From Rhizopus sp. PT2906 (Eukaryota; Mucoromycota; Mucoromycetes; Mucorales; Rhizopodaceae), in the NCBI GenBank assembly GCA_025529335.1, contig JAMYHX010000021.1, positions 62,001 to 126,000 of the forward strand: a stretch of DNA of 64,000 nucleotides, given 5' to 3'. Below are positions 24,030 through 35,856 of this stretch, in pieces. A program made the position numbers and the translations under genes. Within the stretch, counting starts at the first letter, position 1; each line of letters starts with the position of its first letter. The notes under the pieces are model-generated. The model made no database searches and had not been told where the DNA came from. It worked only from the letters and a program-made list of their open reading frames with translations.

Positions 24030-25982
24030 CTAATCAGAATAACAAGGAGGAGGGCCCCATTCAGGCAAAAATCGAGAGGAATAAGAGTCGGCGTCAGTAT
24101 CGTCCTTTGAGGATTTAGCCTGGCTAGATGATGACATGAAAGGCATGTTCCCCGAAGTTCTCTTTGACTTATCTTGCTTGTTCTTTCCCTTTTGTATTTT
24201 TCGAATTTCGCAAGGACAAGGTTGGCAGTCGCCCCAGCCAGAAACACTTGTGATAGGCTCACGTTGTTCCCAAAATGTGCTTGCAGTATAAAAATTTTGT
24301 TGAAAGGAGTTGGCTTCTAGTTCTTGATAAGTAGGAGGAGGAGGCAAAATCGTTTGATTTTCATCATCAGCAGCAACCAATCGACAGTCCAACATTTGCA
24401 TAGGAGAATCTAGATCAATATTGAACGTTTCGTTATCACATTCAAGAGTGACAGATAACTGTAACCAATGATTGATCTTTATAGAATCATACGTCATACT
24501 AGGGTGCAATATGTTGTCGCAATCCGGCATAGGCATAACAAAACGACCACCAAAGTATTCACCAGGCTTGATAGGCTGATCAATTTCCTTCAAGTTCACC
24601 AGCTTTTTCTGACCAGAGGAATTGGTGTTGTAGTTTTCGACTTCTTTTACGGGACATGGCTTTGTACTTGAGCTCTTACTGCTTGCTCCAGAGGTCAGGA
24701 ATAACTTTGTAGAGGGATCTCCAGGCGAAGGTGGATCAAAATAAGCTACTTTTGTATTGTCTTCAGAACGTTGATGCACAAACTTGCAGCCAACACATGT
24801 ATCTACGTTTGCCACGTTTTTCATTCCCAGTTCTTCCTCTTCAGCCTCAAAATTGTAAGCCCATTTCAAGATCATCTTGACGCCTTCATCATGTTTTCTT
24901 GTTTCAGGTAACCGGGAATCCCATGAATGACCTGCAGGAATCTTCATTGTGTATCTTCTGTTTTCAGAAATCTTCAATAGAATAGACTTTAACTTCACCT
25001 TGCGAACCGTGGGTTCGATCATAAGCTCAACGCCAATACTTGTACCCAAAACAAGGGCTGTACGATCCACACTCATCTTGTATCTAATGCCATGAACGCT
25101 TCGTAATTTTTCCGCAGGCTGATTGAAATTGCTGATAGTTCTTCCGGCCAAAGAAAAAGTAAATTGATTGTATTGTTCATCAAAGCCTTGGTATTCGCTC
25201 AAGTCTCGACGATTCCATGCTAAACTCATTTGACTCCCTGTAGATGCTCTATTGTCGTTTGAAGGAGATATATCAGAGCTGGACGTTCGATGTGAATCAT
25301 TATGAGATCCAGGTTCATCCGCGGGCACTGACAAAGGCGAGGGAACTGGTATGGTATCCTGTTCGGATGCGCCTTCATTTATAAACGATTGTATAGGTCG
25401 AACAATTCTTAACGATGCGCTGTGTACATATTTCTTTTTGAGGCTAGTATTGCGAACTTTTTCTATCCAATTTAAAGGATTTGTATGACTCGATTGATCT
25501 AGACGCGTTGAGCGACGGATTGTGGCAATGACTTGATAAAAGATTTCGATTCGATCTTTGATAAACGTACTTGCTGGTAAAGAGGCCGGTATTGGGAATT
25601 CGAAAGGAAATCGTTGTATTCCTGCAGGCATAATTCCTTTGGAGTTTGGCGGTAGTAAAGAGAGTTCGATAACCTGGAGCTTAGTCTCAATAGGGTTTCC
25701 CAGTGATCTACCTCGCATAATTTCTACAATAAAGGAACACTTAGTATAAAGAGAAATGTTTTATATGTTTATAAATATACCTGGCCAAGTATGAAAACGC
25801 TGTGTTCCTTCAAATACAAGTTCAATTGGACCTTGTATAGGGGTATCTTTTGGAAAATTGACAATCACTTCACCGCGAATTAAGGTAGAACCTAAGGACT
25901 CTTCAAGGAATAGTCTGGGTTCATCAAGTATAACACGAAGGACGTCTTTCTTATATGCAACTGTAGATTCAGAACAAGACAT
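24030..25982 (-). CDS. Alpha-arrestin with PPxY motifs
   Basis: Two exons fit, 25781-25982 and 24030-25723, giving 631 aa. The N-domain reads LRVILDEPRLFLEE, LIRGEVIVNFPKDTPIQG and IELVFEGTQRFHTWPE. The C-domain follows with PFEFPIPASLPASTF, SVDRTALVLGTSIGVELMIEP and MTYDSIKINHWLQLSVTLEC, typical of the LDB19/Rog-like fungal group. Two PPxY motifs near the C-terminus (PPPTYQE and PPCYSD at the very end) should bind WW domains of an Rsp5-type ligase, pointing to a role in ubiquitin-driven transporter endocytosis. ATG 25982 was chosen over an upstream in-frame ATG because the added residues would be a run of Phe, Leu and Tyr unlike arrestins. Confidence 0.9.
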
Positions 25983-28837
25983 TATAAAGAAGAAAGATAT
26001 AAATAATACAATAAAATATAGGATAAAGACGAAGAGAGAGTGAAAATGTAGATAAAAAAGGGGAAGTAGCTTTATATACATGCCATATAAACTTGCCTGT
26101 CACTTTGATGAATAATCAAAGGTTACAGTATGCGTCAGATCAAAATATTATGGACCAGTGTGAACCAAAGTTGTTACAAGATCAGTTGTACAACCTTGTT
26201 ACCATGACAATCTTATATCCATGGAGAGATACTAGCCAACCGAAACGCTTGTGTAGCCATAATTACGCACTGAATGGCTAGTGATAATAAATTTGCGTCA
26301 TAAGTACTACCAGACGATTATTCTTGATACAAGATGACTGTTTGTGAATAACAATTTTTTGCTTATTTAGTTCACAATCACGATATTGTTTTGTTTGTTC
26401 TGATCATGCTTCAGCTGCTTTTGTCCATCTTTATACTCAAGAAAAGCCTTTGACAGTTAAGAACTGCTAGAGATGCATAATATGCTATTGATTAATAATG
26501 CATTTGACTATTGCATGATTTACCAGCTGAAATTAGACAACTACCCATTAGCTCCGTGGAATTATTGTTGACGCGTAATTTAAATAGAATGTTGCAGCCA
26601 TTTCCAAGAGAATGGCTCTTCGTGTTACTCATAATGGCAAGCTGAATAAGGTTTTGGTGACTCTTTGCTGATCCGCAGCCATGCTTACGGATCACATAAG
26701 ATGTCATTAACATAAATAGAAACTGCTGCGGAACAAGTCAAATGACACATGACTATAAATGTTTAAAAGTATTGGCCAAGGATTAACTTGAAGAGGTATT
26801 ATGTAATCTACATCCTTGGATCGATCCTTGAATGTTGCTTTTATCTATTCTCTTTTGTATCATTTTGAAGTAATAAAAGCTAATGCCGAATTTTCGGACA
26901 TTATTTATTCGCACAAAAGAAATGAAAGATTCCATATTAGGAACGTTGCAATCAACAGCAGCTTCCCTTTCCATTTTATGGGAAAGAGTGATCAAATGCA
27001 CTCAAATGAGTTCTAGATTATTAATTTATACTTGCTTTTAATCTATTGATTATGGCGACCAATACCGTCTTTTCCCACTTTTATCCTTTGCTTTTTCTCT
27101 TTTCAATATCTTTTTTTTTTTAACATTACAATCATCAGGGACATAGCAATTATGATACATAAGTAAGTTTAGGTCATAAACCGGGGCATGCTTCATAGCA
27201 TATGACTCATATTTTTATCGTACTACTCGTTCGTTCTTTGAGAAAGATTTTACTTAATGATAAGGTTATCATCTACCAATCATTCCATATCATTGTTTCT
27301 ATATAAAAATGAAAAAAAAAAAGATAACAATACAATGAGCATTGCTAAGTATTATCTACCTTTTTAAGCTCGGCAATAAATTCAATGATCGTCAATCAAT
27401 TCTCTTTACATATTGAGCTCTACTCACTATCGCCTAAAGAAATGAACTAAAACACTTATTCCTTGATTCAAACCATTTCTGCGCTTTACTTTTTAATGCT
27501 ATTTTACGCGCATGCATTATTGTAATCCATAGTCGACTTTTAAGCAGACAACACAGTTTCTTCCAGATAATCTTACGCTTGAATATTAGTTCATTAGCTT
27601 AAAGCACTATCCTATGCTGTTTATTAAAATATATCAATGATAAATCTTAGCATGTTAGCTATATTCAAGGATTACCGTCGTCGAACATCCTTGACTTATG
27701 AGTAAAAAGAAAAAGTGTTTACTACTTATGCGTCGTTGCGTGGGGTCATCAAAAATGGATCTCAACTTTTCAGGTTTTATACAGTGTTTCTATTATGTAA
27801 GTCTTAATTTTCGGACATACTCTTTGGGGCAGAAGACGAGGAGATGAAATAAGTACAAGCAGGATAGGCTTTGCTGTAATGACCTTTTTTCTCCGCAATC
27901 TTTACAAGTTATAAGAATCAATAGCGTTAGAAATTGATGGCAAGGCAGAATCATTTAATAATGATTCTTATAGAATATTGACATACCCTTATACTTATTG
28001 TTTTTTCTTTCATAGATTGATAGAAGTATCTTGTCTACTTTTGGTTTGAACATTGTAATATATTTGTAGGCCGTATATTTAAAAGTGTTTATTGAGGAAG
28101 AAAAGCCTAAAAGTTGTCAACCTTGTAGCATTTTTATGTTATTTAACTGGCGCGAAAACATCATCTCCTTTGCTCTTAACTCGTTATATAGATCCGTGGA
28201 TGTTTTCTTACAATCTATACTCAATATTTCTTTAGCTTCTATTAAGCTACCCTTCTAAGAGATGTACGAGAGACAATATGCTTCTATGTGTCAAGAAAAA
28301 AAAAAAGAAACAACGCGTCTGTTTTGACCTTTGTCAACAAATTCTCTGTGCCTTTGTACTTTAATTTTCATATAAACGAGCTGTAATATGAAAAGCTGGA
28401 GTAAAAAGCGACTTCCTTAATTAGAAGATAGGTTACATTGATCCTCCTTCTATTTTCCTTATAAACTAAAGAATAATTGTCATCCACTCTTTTTTCTTAC
28501 CCTTCACCCTTCGTTTAAAACTTAATTGAGGAACTACAAAAAAAGTATGTAATAACAAACTATCCTTTCTCTTGTAATATTAATATCAATAAAGCCATCT
28601 TTACACTCTAAATAAGGAAGTCGTAAGAGAGTGGACAGATTTCATTTTTCATTTAGCAGATTTTTTAACTATTATACTATGGCGCATGAAACCTTGAAAA
28701 AGTCGCAGACAACACACATAAAAATGCCCATATTCACGGTTCGTTCAGAAAAAACTTACATCATTTAAAGTAGAAATACTATATTTTAAAAAATCCATTT
28801 CATAAAGCAAATTTTATTGATTTAGAAAAGATAGCAT
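25983..28837. other. Long gene-free stretch (about 2.85 kb)
   Basis: No open frame here has a recognisable domain or splice-consistent extension. The sequence is AT-rich, with scattered T-tracts (for example near 27111) and short purine runs. I looked for tRNA B-boxes and spliceosomal snRNA signatures on both strands and saw none. It could hold an unrecognised non-coding RNA, the promoter region of the arrestin gene, or old decayed repeats. Confidence 0.5.
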
Positions 28838-29206
28838 TTATTCTTCGTCTTCAGATTCTGCGTCGTTAGCAATGTTGAAGTAGCGAAGTTGGAAGGTTTG
28901 CTTGTCAGTGGCAATGACACGAAGCCAGTCGCGAATTTGATTCTTCTTCAAGAACTTCTTGGTAAGGTACTTGAGGTAACGCTTGGAGAAGGGAATATTG
29001 GCAACAACAGTGATCTTGTTGTCAGCAGAGCGAGAGATGGCAATGGCATCACCGAGGTTGTTGGTACGGCCGTCAACCTTGATGCGGTCATGGAGGTACT
29101 TTTCGAAAGCAGCAGCATCAAAGATCTTGTCGTTGGCAGGACCAGAGCAGTCAATGACGAACTTGTACTTCTTAAATGCCATAGGAGGTGCCTTTACAGT
29201 AGCCAT
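28838..29206 (-). CDS. RPL22: 60S ribosomal protein eL22
   Basis: A single coding exon of 122 aa. It matches eL22 throughout: KFVIDCSGPANDKIFDAAAFEKYL, RIKVDGRTNNLGDAI, VVANIPFSKRYLKYLTKKFLKKN and IRDWLRVIATDK, ending with the acidic tail typical of the family (EDEE). It is a component of the large cytosolic ribosomal subunit. Codon choice is strongly biased, as expected for an abundant protein. A GT and pyrimidine-rich stretch just upstream of the ATG could mark an intron in the 5' untranslated region, but I could not define it. Confidence 0.96.
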   Translation of the reverse strand: MATVKAPPMAFKKYKFVIDCSGPANDKIFDAAAFEKYLHDRIKVDGRTNNLGDAIAISRSADNKITVVANIPFSKRYLKYLTKKFLKKNQIRDWLRVIATDKQTFQLRYFNIANDAESEDEE

Positions 29207-29496
29207 TTTTGTTACCTTGTTGGAAGAGAAAGAAAAAAAAGTTTTTAAGCCAACATTAGTTGTTTAAAACTCCCTTGTTACTCTGTCAAAAATCAATTTC
29301 TGTAAATACAGAAAATAAGTCTTCAAGTCTTGTGGGCATGCGATGTAGAATGCAGCTTTATGTAGTCATAATAACAATCAAGGGCTAAAAGTCGAGGCTT
29401 ACAACTATCTAAAGTTTATTGACATCTGCTTATTTTGTCTGAGTGACGTTTATTAAACTGATTTTTAAAAAGTAAAGCATCTTTCGCTTTTTTCAA

Positions 29497-30893
29497 ATGT
29501 CTGTAATTTCAACAGGTTCGCGTGTGTTTTTCTGAATTATCAAAAAGAATGCTAACAAGTGTCATTTCAAAAAGATGAAGCTGCAATCTATGACAGACAG
29601 ATCAGATTGTGGGGACTCGACGCTCAACAACGGTAAATTTAAGGCAAAGACTACGATTGCTTTTTCTTTGACAACAATTTTCTTCAAGGATCGGAAAAGC
29701 TAGCATTCTCATCATTGGGATCTGTGCATTAAGTAATGAAATTTGCAAAAACTTGGCTTTAGCTGGTGTCGCCAGTATCACGTTGCTCGATCACGAAGAA
29801 GTAAAAGAAGAAGATTTAGGTGCACAGTTCTTTTTAAGTGAGGACGATATAGGCAAGAATGTAAGCATCTATTTTTCTATCTTGAGCAAAATAACTTATG
29901 ACTGATTGGTTACTCCTAGAGAGCTGAAGCATCAGTCCCTTCTCTTCAAGCGCTTAATCCTAGAGTGCGCATTGTTGTTGACAAGCAAAATGTCACGCAA
30001 AAGCTTGATGATTTCTTTGAATCATTTGATATCGTTTGCTTACTCCGTTCAAACTATCAGACAATGGTAGGATATACGCATGATTCATCCAAAGAAGAAG
30101 ACTAATATGTATATGAAGGCTCGTATTGATCAATTGCGAAGAAATGTCAAAAGACCATTTTATGCAGCAGATGCCTTTGGATGGTTTGGCTACATATTTT
30201 GTGATTTAACTGAATACACTTTTGTTCAGTAAGTAGAATACATAACAAGTTAAACATATACACTCAAACATACAATATCAGAAACGCAAAGAATTCATCA
30301 GGAAAAATTACACATACTGAACATTTTACAAGCTTGGATGCATCTTTATCAAAAGACTGGTCAAGCATATCACCTAAAACATTGAGGAAGAGAATTTCAC
30401 CTATGGCTCTTGTTATGCATAGTATGTACTTTTGAAACATATATCAGATAGATTTATCTAACATGCAACACATATTAGTCTTGTTAAGATATCAAAAAGA
30501 GCATCACCATTTTCCTTCAAAAGTAGAAGTTGCCGAGTTAATTGAAAATAAGAGAGAATATCTCCAACAGATGGGAATTACTGACTCGAGCGTATTGGAT
30601 GAAAACATATTAAGGTTAGATGCAAAAAGAAATTAATGGCTTTCACTTTCTTAGCTATCATTTTATAGAAATGTATGTGAAATGCATAACACAGAGATAT
30701 CACCTGTTGCAGCCATTGTTGGTGGTATACTAGCTCAAGATATACTGCGAACACTCTCTGCTATGGAACTTCCTATTCAAAACTGGTTTTACTACAATGG
30801 ACTTGATGGTAAAAAACAAAGTCGCTAATCCACTTATCATGGCTAACTAGTAATATTTTCTTTTCAGAAACAGGAATGGTACACCAACTCTGA
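29497..30893 (+). CDS. AOS1: SUMO-activating enzyme subunit 1
   Basis: Aos1 pairs with Uba2 to adenylate and transfer SUMO. The spliced start reads MSVIST and then DEAAIYDRQIRLWGLDAQQR, the family opening. That requires an intron with a weak donor (GTTCGC, about 29518) and acceptor AAAAAG before 29576. Next come LALAGVASITLLDHE, LGAQFFLSEDDIGKNRAEAS, LNPRVRIVVDKQNV and later PVAAIVGGILAQDILR and NWFYYNGLDE. The protein ends GMVHQL. The glycine loop is poor (IIGICALSNEI), acceptable because nucleotide is bound mainly by Uba2. At least seven exons are present. Confidence 0.9.
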
Positions 30894-31125
30894 ATGTGCT
30901 TTAAATCATAATAAAATGCATTATTAAAGAGAAAAGTTATGACTATCTTTTCTCTTTTATTTATCACTCGTTCTTATAATGACGTATATTCTTTCCAACG
31001 TGTGTGCGTGTATATAAATGATTTGAAAACTTCAAGTTCACAAGAGCTGTAAATTTTTAAAATCAATCTCCAACAAGTTCTCATATTGGTTGATTGCGAC
31101 AAATCACCATTGGACCAAAAATCAG

Positions 31126-31189
31126 ACAAAGTAAAAGTAGAATGAAACTGTGTGCATCTTTATTCGGAATAAAGTAAAGAGATGATAGC

Positions 31190-31237
<48 letters not shown>

Positions 31238-31270
31238 CAATAGATTCAACTCCAGATATTATACTTGAGC
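31126..31270. repeat. Dispersed repeat, copy A
   Basis: This segment resembles 56057-56265. Shared blocks include CATCTTTATTC-GGAATAAA-like sequence followed by AAGAGATGATAGC, and later a block like TTCAACTCCAGATATT. By eye the blocks are roughly 75-80 percent alike. Copy A has an expanded (AT)n run in the middle (about 31193-31234). No coding content was seen, so it may be a MITE or solo LTR fragment. Confidence 0.6.
31193..31234. repeat. (AT)n microsatellite
   Basis: A run of about twenty AT units lying inside the dispersed repeat copy A; the other copy has only a short AT-rich segment at this place. Confidence 0.9.
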
Positions 31271-31947
31271 AGACGGAGGATGATCGGAAGTTAGGTTTTT
31301 TATAACAATAAGAAAATAGTACAATGATTTATAATGTTGAGGTGATACTTGCTATCGATTTACTGTTATTCTTATGGAAATGTGTTTCTGGTGTGGACAC
31401 TGCCCCACTTATCGTGCCTGCTTGTTTATGCAGCTTAACTCAACGTTCCTAAATTATGCAGTGGTAATCCTTTCCTTTTTTAGATAAAAATAAGCAGAGT
31501 GTTTCACAAAATATGTCACTCCTATGAAATGCCAAATGGAACATGCATATCAGCTTTATATTCATGCCAACCTCTACAAAAAAGGGGAGAATTAGGATCA
31601 ATGTAAATGTATTCATGAACTATTGGAGCTTATAAAGCTAGCATTAGTGTTGCAATCAAGCTACTAACCTCATGCGTCATAGTGCGTAAAAGAGAATATC
31701 AAGCGCACTCTATCATCTATCATTAAACCAAATGGTAAAGATATCATATTTACAAAGATTGTATTGTTTATCAAATATGAGATTGATGCCACTTTAATAA
31801 TCTAAACTTTTTTCGATTTCAAAAAGTTGCGTCATTGTGAAAACATGATGGACTTAAAAGCATACCAACTTGAGTCCGAGAGCTTCTTTTTTCTTTTCTT
31901 TAATTTTTTATAATTATCAGCGAAAATACTTGATATATCATTACGAA

Positions 31948-34468
31948 ATGACAGATTATCATACAGCAGAACAACAAAGTACATTGCGTGAACAGGAAGT
32001 ACCTAGTAAGTATTAGTCGTATGTATCTGTACATATATCTTATACATTGTAGGAACGATGGATGATGCCTCTAAATCAACTGTTGATATTATGCCCGGAT
32101 CTTTTGTATTCGGTAGTGACTCTTTTGATCCAGAAAACAATGTCTTGTCTAATGATGTAGCTACTGCAGTTCCTACGTATGCTGTAAAACCAACCAACAT
32201 AAATGAACAAAAAAACCTAAACAGGCCCTATGAAAACAACTCAATTGATACATTAACCGGAAAGAAGGCTTCGTTTGGAAATGCTCCATACCTTAATGTG
32301 ACCGATAATAGCGGCAGGGAACCGTCTTTTGGTACAAAACATCATAGCATGGATATTCATTCTCAAGCCTATCGCTCAGGAAAAGAAAGAACAAGAAACG
32401 GAGATGGTGTCTTTACTGGCGCCGGTCTTTCTTATGGTGGTAATTCCGATGTTCTAAAAAGTGATGATAACTATGATGATTATGACGATGCTGAAAAACG
32501 AAAGACAGAAGTATTGCATGAAGATGAACACCATACCGACATTCATCCATTGCCTGTGAATCCTGTGACTGAATGCGTTAATGTACAAGGAGCTTATAAT
32601 GGAGAGCATAAGGATGACGTTATATCCTCAGAGGCACTTTCCAATATCGAAAAGAAAGTTGACAATGATATCCAACATGGAGTTACTCGACAAGACACTG
32701 ACGAAACTCCTATGGCTTCTAATAATAAAGTAGAAAAAGTTGTTGTTGATGATACCGCTCACTCCCTGCCTCCTGTGGTTAATGATCAAGTGGCTATAGA
32801 ACCCTCTAATGACTTGATGGAAGCTAGCCAGAAAAACATATCTGATAGTTCCTCTCCGCCTATGCATGAGATAAAAGGTACTTTAGTAAATACACCTGGT
32901 TCTACTACATCTCATCCTGGTGACTTGGATAATGTCAACAATGAAGAACCCTCAGTAAATGACGACAATCAAAACCAGAACTCAAGTGAATCACCAGTAA
33001 ATAAAGTTACCTCTACGTTTAGTTCGTTAAAGTCAAACGCACTGGGAACACTCAATTCTCTTACAAATACCTCTGGCAAAGGCAATAATGGAGACATTGC
33101 TAAAGACCAACAGCATAATAGCGCAACGTCAATGTTACCTGATCTTGGTCATATAAAAGAAAATGTTATGGGGAGCATTGGTTCTCTTACTGGATATAAA
33201 AACACTGGATCCACAGATGAAAAAGATCGTGATATTCAGAATACAGATACAGCTCAATCCCAAGATTCGTCACATGAAGGAGAAGGCTGGCTTCAGTCCA
33301 ATTTGAAGAAAGTAACTGGCAGTCTCGGCGGTTTAACAGGTGGGGTTATCAATGCAAACCACAACAGCTCTGAAACCAATGCTCAAGAGCAAAATACAAA
33401 TAATGCAAACCCTAATGATCCTGTCAAAACTGATAGAGGCCCACATGCGGTAGAGCCTCTTGCTTCTGAACTTTCACAGCCATTGGAAAAGATTCTTGAA
33501 AGTAATGCGAACGCTGATATTGGTCCAATTGTTACTCCAAAGCCAAAGGAAGATGAGGTTGATCTTGAACAAGAAGAATTCCCCCGCGAAACCGCACCCG
33601 TATCCTCAGGCCATGTTGCACCTGTCGCTGCCTCTCTTGCTCGAGATGCGAGTGCAAATGAACTACCAAAAGCAGCACATACTCCTGGTAAGCCGCAAAC
33701 ACCTGGTCTCTTTACATCGCCAGAAACTAGTGTTATTCAGCATAAGGAGGACGTGGCTCCAAGTTCACTGCAATCAACTATGGATGATTTGCAAAAGTCT
33801 TTATCACAATCAATAGAGTCCTTCTCTACAACCCCACGCTTGGGAACTGATAATGTAGGAAAATCCATTGATATCCCTAGTGCATCAAATGTTCCTGAAT
33901 CTTCTCGTTCCCCGCAAGAGGATATGCCTCTTACTGGCCTTGAGTATTCCCGTCGAGCAAGCACATTACCTGTGAGTGTTTGCTAACTGATAATCAATAT
34001 ATATTTTCTAATGCATATATTCTTTTAAAGGGTGCTAACTCACAAGATATGATGAGCAATGTCGCTGTAGGTGTTCTTAATTCAGCCAAAGCTTCGGATA
34101 GTCCAGCTAATCGTCAAGAGACTTTGGTTGATGACACAAAATCATCCTTGCCACCAAATACTAGTTATGATAATCAGAATGACGTTTCAAGCAGCAAAGC
34201 GACAGATACTGACGTCAACAAGAATAACTCTTCGTCTTATAATACCGGCTCCAAAACCAACATCAATAATTCCAACCCCCATAGTAATGTACATTCTTTA
34301 GTTTATAGGGACAAGGCTGCCGAGGATGCTCTTAAGGAACTCAATAATACCAATTCTCACATTCATGTAGTCAAGTCCAGTGATGGTCAAGAAGGTTGTT
34401 TGCCTGTGCGAAAAGGCTTTGAAAATTTTACTGGCTTTGGTGTAAAATGTGTCTCAGAAGACAAGTAA
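31948..34468 (+). CDS. Large disordered protein with three internal repeats, function unknown
   Basis: Three exons: a short first one from ATG 31948 (MTDYHTAEQQS), a long one beginning near 32052 and ending about 33971, and 34030-34468. The protein is roughly 800 aa and almost wholly low-complexity, rich in Asn, Ser, Asp, Thr and Pro. No signal peptide or membrane segment is present. Three similar blocks lie around 33011-33085, 33145-33207 and 33290-33350, with the pattern LK-x-N-x(2)-G-x-L/I-x-SLT (LKSNALGTLNSLT; IKENVMGSIGSLTG; LKKVTGSLGGLTG). A more ordered C-terminus follows (YRDKAAEDALKEL, then ENFTGFGVKCVSEDK). I recognise no family. The repeats look like short amphipathic helices and could bind membranes or partners. 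Confidence 0.8.
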
Positions 34469-34789
34469 AAATGTTACTGATAATTTCAGTTTGCTAATAA
34501 TGTCGATGTAATAAATGTTTAAAAATACCATAACCATTTTATATTTCAATTGTAAGCTTCAGCCACGCTTCTACTCTCTCATGCTCTTCTTTGGTTCTGT
34601 TACATTAGGCAGACTTTTAATTCAAGAGATAAAGCCATATTCAATATATTCATCTTTGGTCCTAACAAAGAACGAAAATCCTAGTCCTTAGGTGAAGCAT
34701 AATGGGAATATATTTAGAGACGTCAAGTATAAAAGTATGAAATACATACAAGAGAGATTCGTTTGTTTTTATTTAGATATAATACACAA
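34469..34789. other. Intergenic 3' flanks
   Basis: About 320 nt between two convergent stop codons. AT-rich with poly(A)-signal-like AATAAA variants; no gene seen. Confidence 0.5.
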
Positions 34790-35576
34790 TTAGTTCTTCT
34801 TGTTATCCTTATTAGCGTATATCATAGCTGTAAAAGGCCTAAAAAATAATGAGTACATTTTATAAATAGCATGTAAAAAAAAACTTACTCTTCAAATGTC
34901 AAGGCAATTTTGTACACAATATAAACAATGGCTGTCAAAAAGATGCCAGCAGGACTCTTGTACCATAAAGCAGTAGCCAAGAAAGTACAGGTTGAGCCAA
35001 TGTACATGGGATTATCACAAATGTTGAAAGGAAAGCCTGTGACACGTTCCTTCATCAAGATACCAAAGTAATCACCTAACATGAAATGAGGATATATACC
35101 GACAATACACACACACACACATTACCTAAATACGTGCCAGTGACACCCAATGCCCACATAGATGAAAGTACAAGTGTGTTTCCAGTTAAGAATAATAAAA
35201 TGGCACTCAGTTGTACAATTTGATTGTCAAGGAATGAATGAGTAGGTTGAAAGGAGAGTGCTTGGTGATATCTAAGAAAGGATATTATCAGTAAACAAAA
35301 AACCAATTCAAGAGCAACTTACAGATAATCACGGGTAATACCCAATGTAAAGATGGTTACTGCTAATCCATAGCAGCCTCTGTATGCGTTACCCCCCGCT
35401 AACTTTGTTAATATTTTACTATTATATTCTATTGACCATGATTAGTCTATACTTTACTTATAAATTCATCAATTACCAGCTCTTGCAGCCGTATTCCAAA
35501 AGATAGGATTGAATAATATGTGTGCAAGTGAAAAATACAGTGAAGGTTGTGAAAAATCGATCCAGTCGTTATGCAT
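34790..35576 (-). CDS. OPI3: Phospholipid N-methyltransferase (phosphatidylcholine synthesis)
   Basis: Opi3-type enzymes of the ER methylate phosphatidyl-monomethyl- and dimethyl-ethanolamine to phosphatidylcholine using S-adenosylmethionine. The start at 35576 gives MHNDWIDFSQPSLYF and HILFNPIFWNTAARAG, close to the family opening. Next exons read YRGCYGLAVTIFTLGITRDYL, SSMWALGVTGTYLGDYFGILM, then RVTGFPFNICDNPMYIGST, the conserved SAM-binding NPxYxG region. The last exon (34790 to about 34838) adds PFTAMIYANKDNKKN. There are four membrane segments, about 210 aa and at least five exons. A CA microsatellite sits in the intron near 35107. Confidence 0.9.
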
Positions 35577-35856
35577 TTTTTTTTTTATTGTAAATACAAG
35601 AAAAAGAGAAAGAAAAAGAAATCTCGGGTCTCTAAATAAAAAGATATCCAAGAAAAAATATTTGGCTACAAATGTGCCACGTTTGCAGGATGATGTCTTG
35701 TGCAACTAAACGTGTCTTTTTCGATGAGATCTTGTTTATTTAGATGTGGTCATTCTATCGCACTTTAGTTGATTAACAATAAAAAAATAAATGAAGATCA
35801 AGCAAACAGTTTATTACAAAAAAAAGATAGTCTTCTTTTTAAAGTGCATTATGAGT

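Larger units (their letters stand above)
30894..31947. other. Intergenic region containing a dispersed repeat
   Basis: About 1 kb between AOS1 and the disordered-protein gene. It has no credible coding frame. It includes a repeat copy at about 31126-31270 with an embedded (AT)n microsatellite; the remainder is AT-rich spacer. Confidence 0.5.

Noticed and set aside
24030..26081. Start of the second arrestin at the upstream ATG (26081)
   Set aside because: The added 33 residues are a Phe/Leu/Tyr-rich run unlike arrestin N-termini; ATG 25982 gives the expected start.
25983..28837. tRNA or spliceosomal snRNA genes in the gene-free stretch
   Set aside because: No B-box-like GGTTCGA context with a foldable acceptor stem, and no U1-U6 signature, was found by eye on either strand.
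28889..29267. Overlapping plus-strand frames opposite eL22
   Set aside because: They are antisense shadows of a highly codon-biased ribosomal protein gene.
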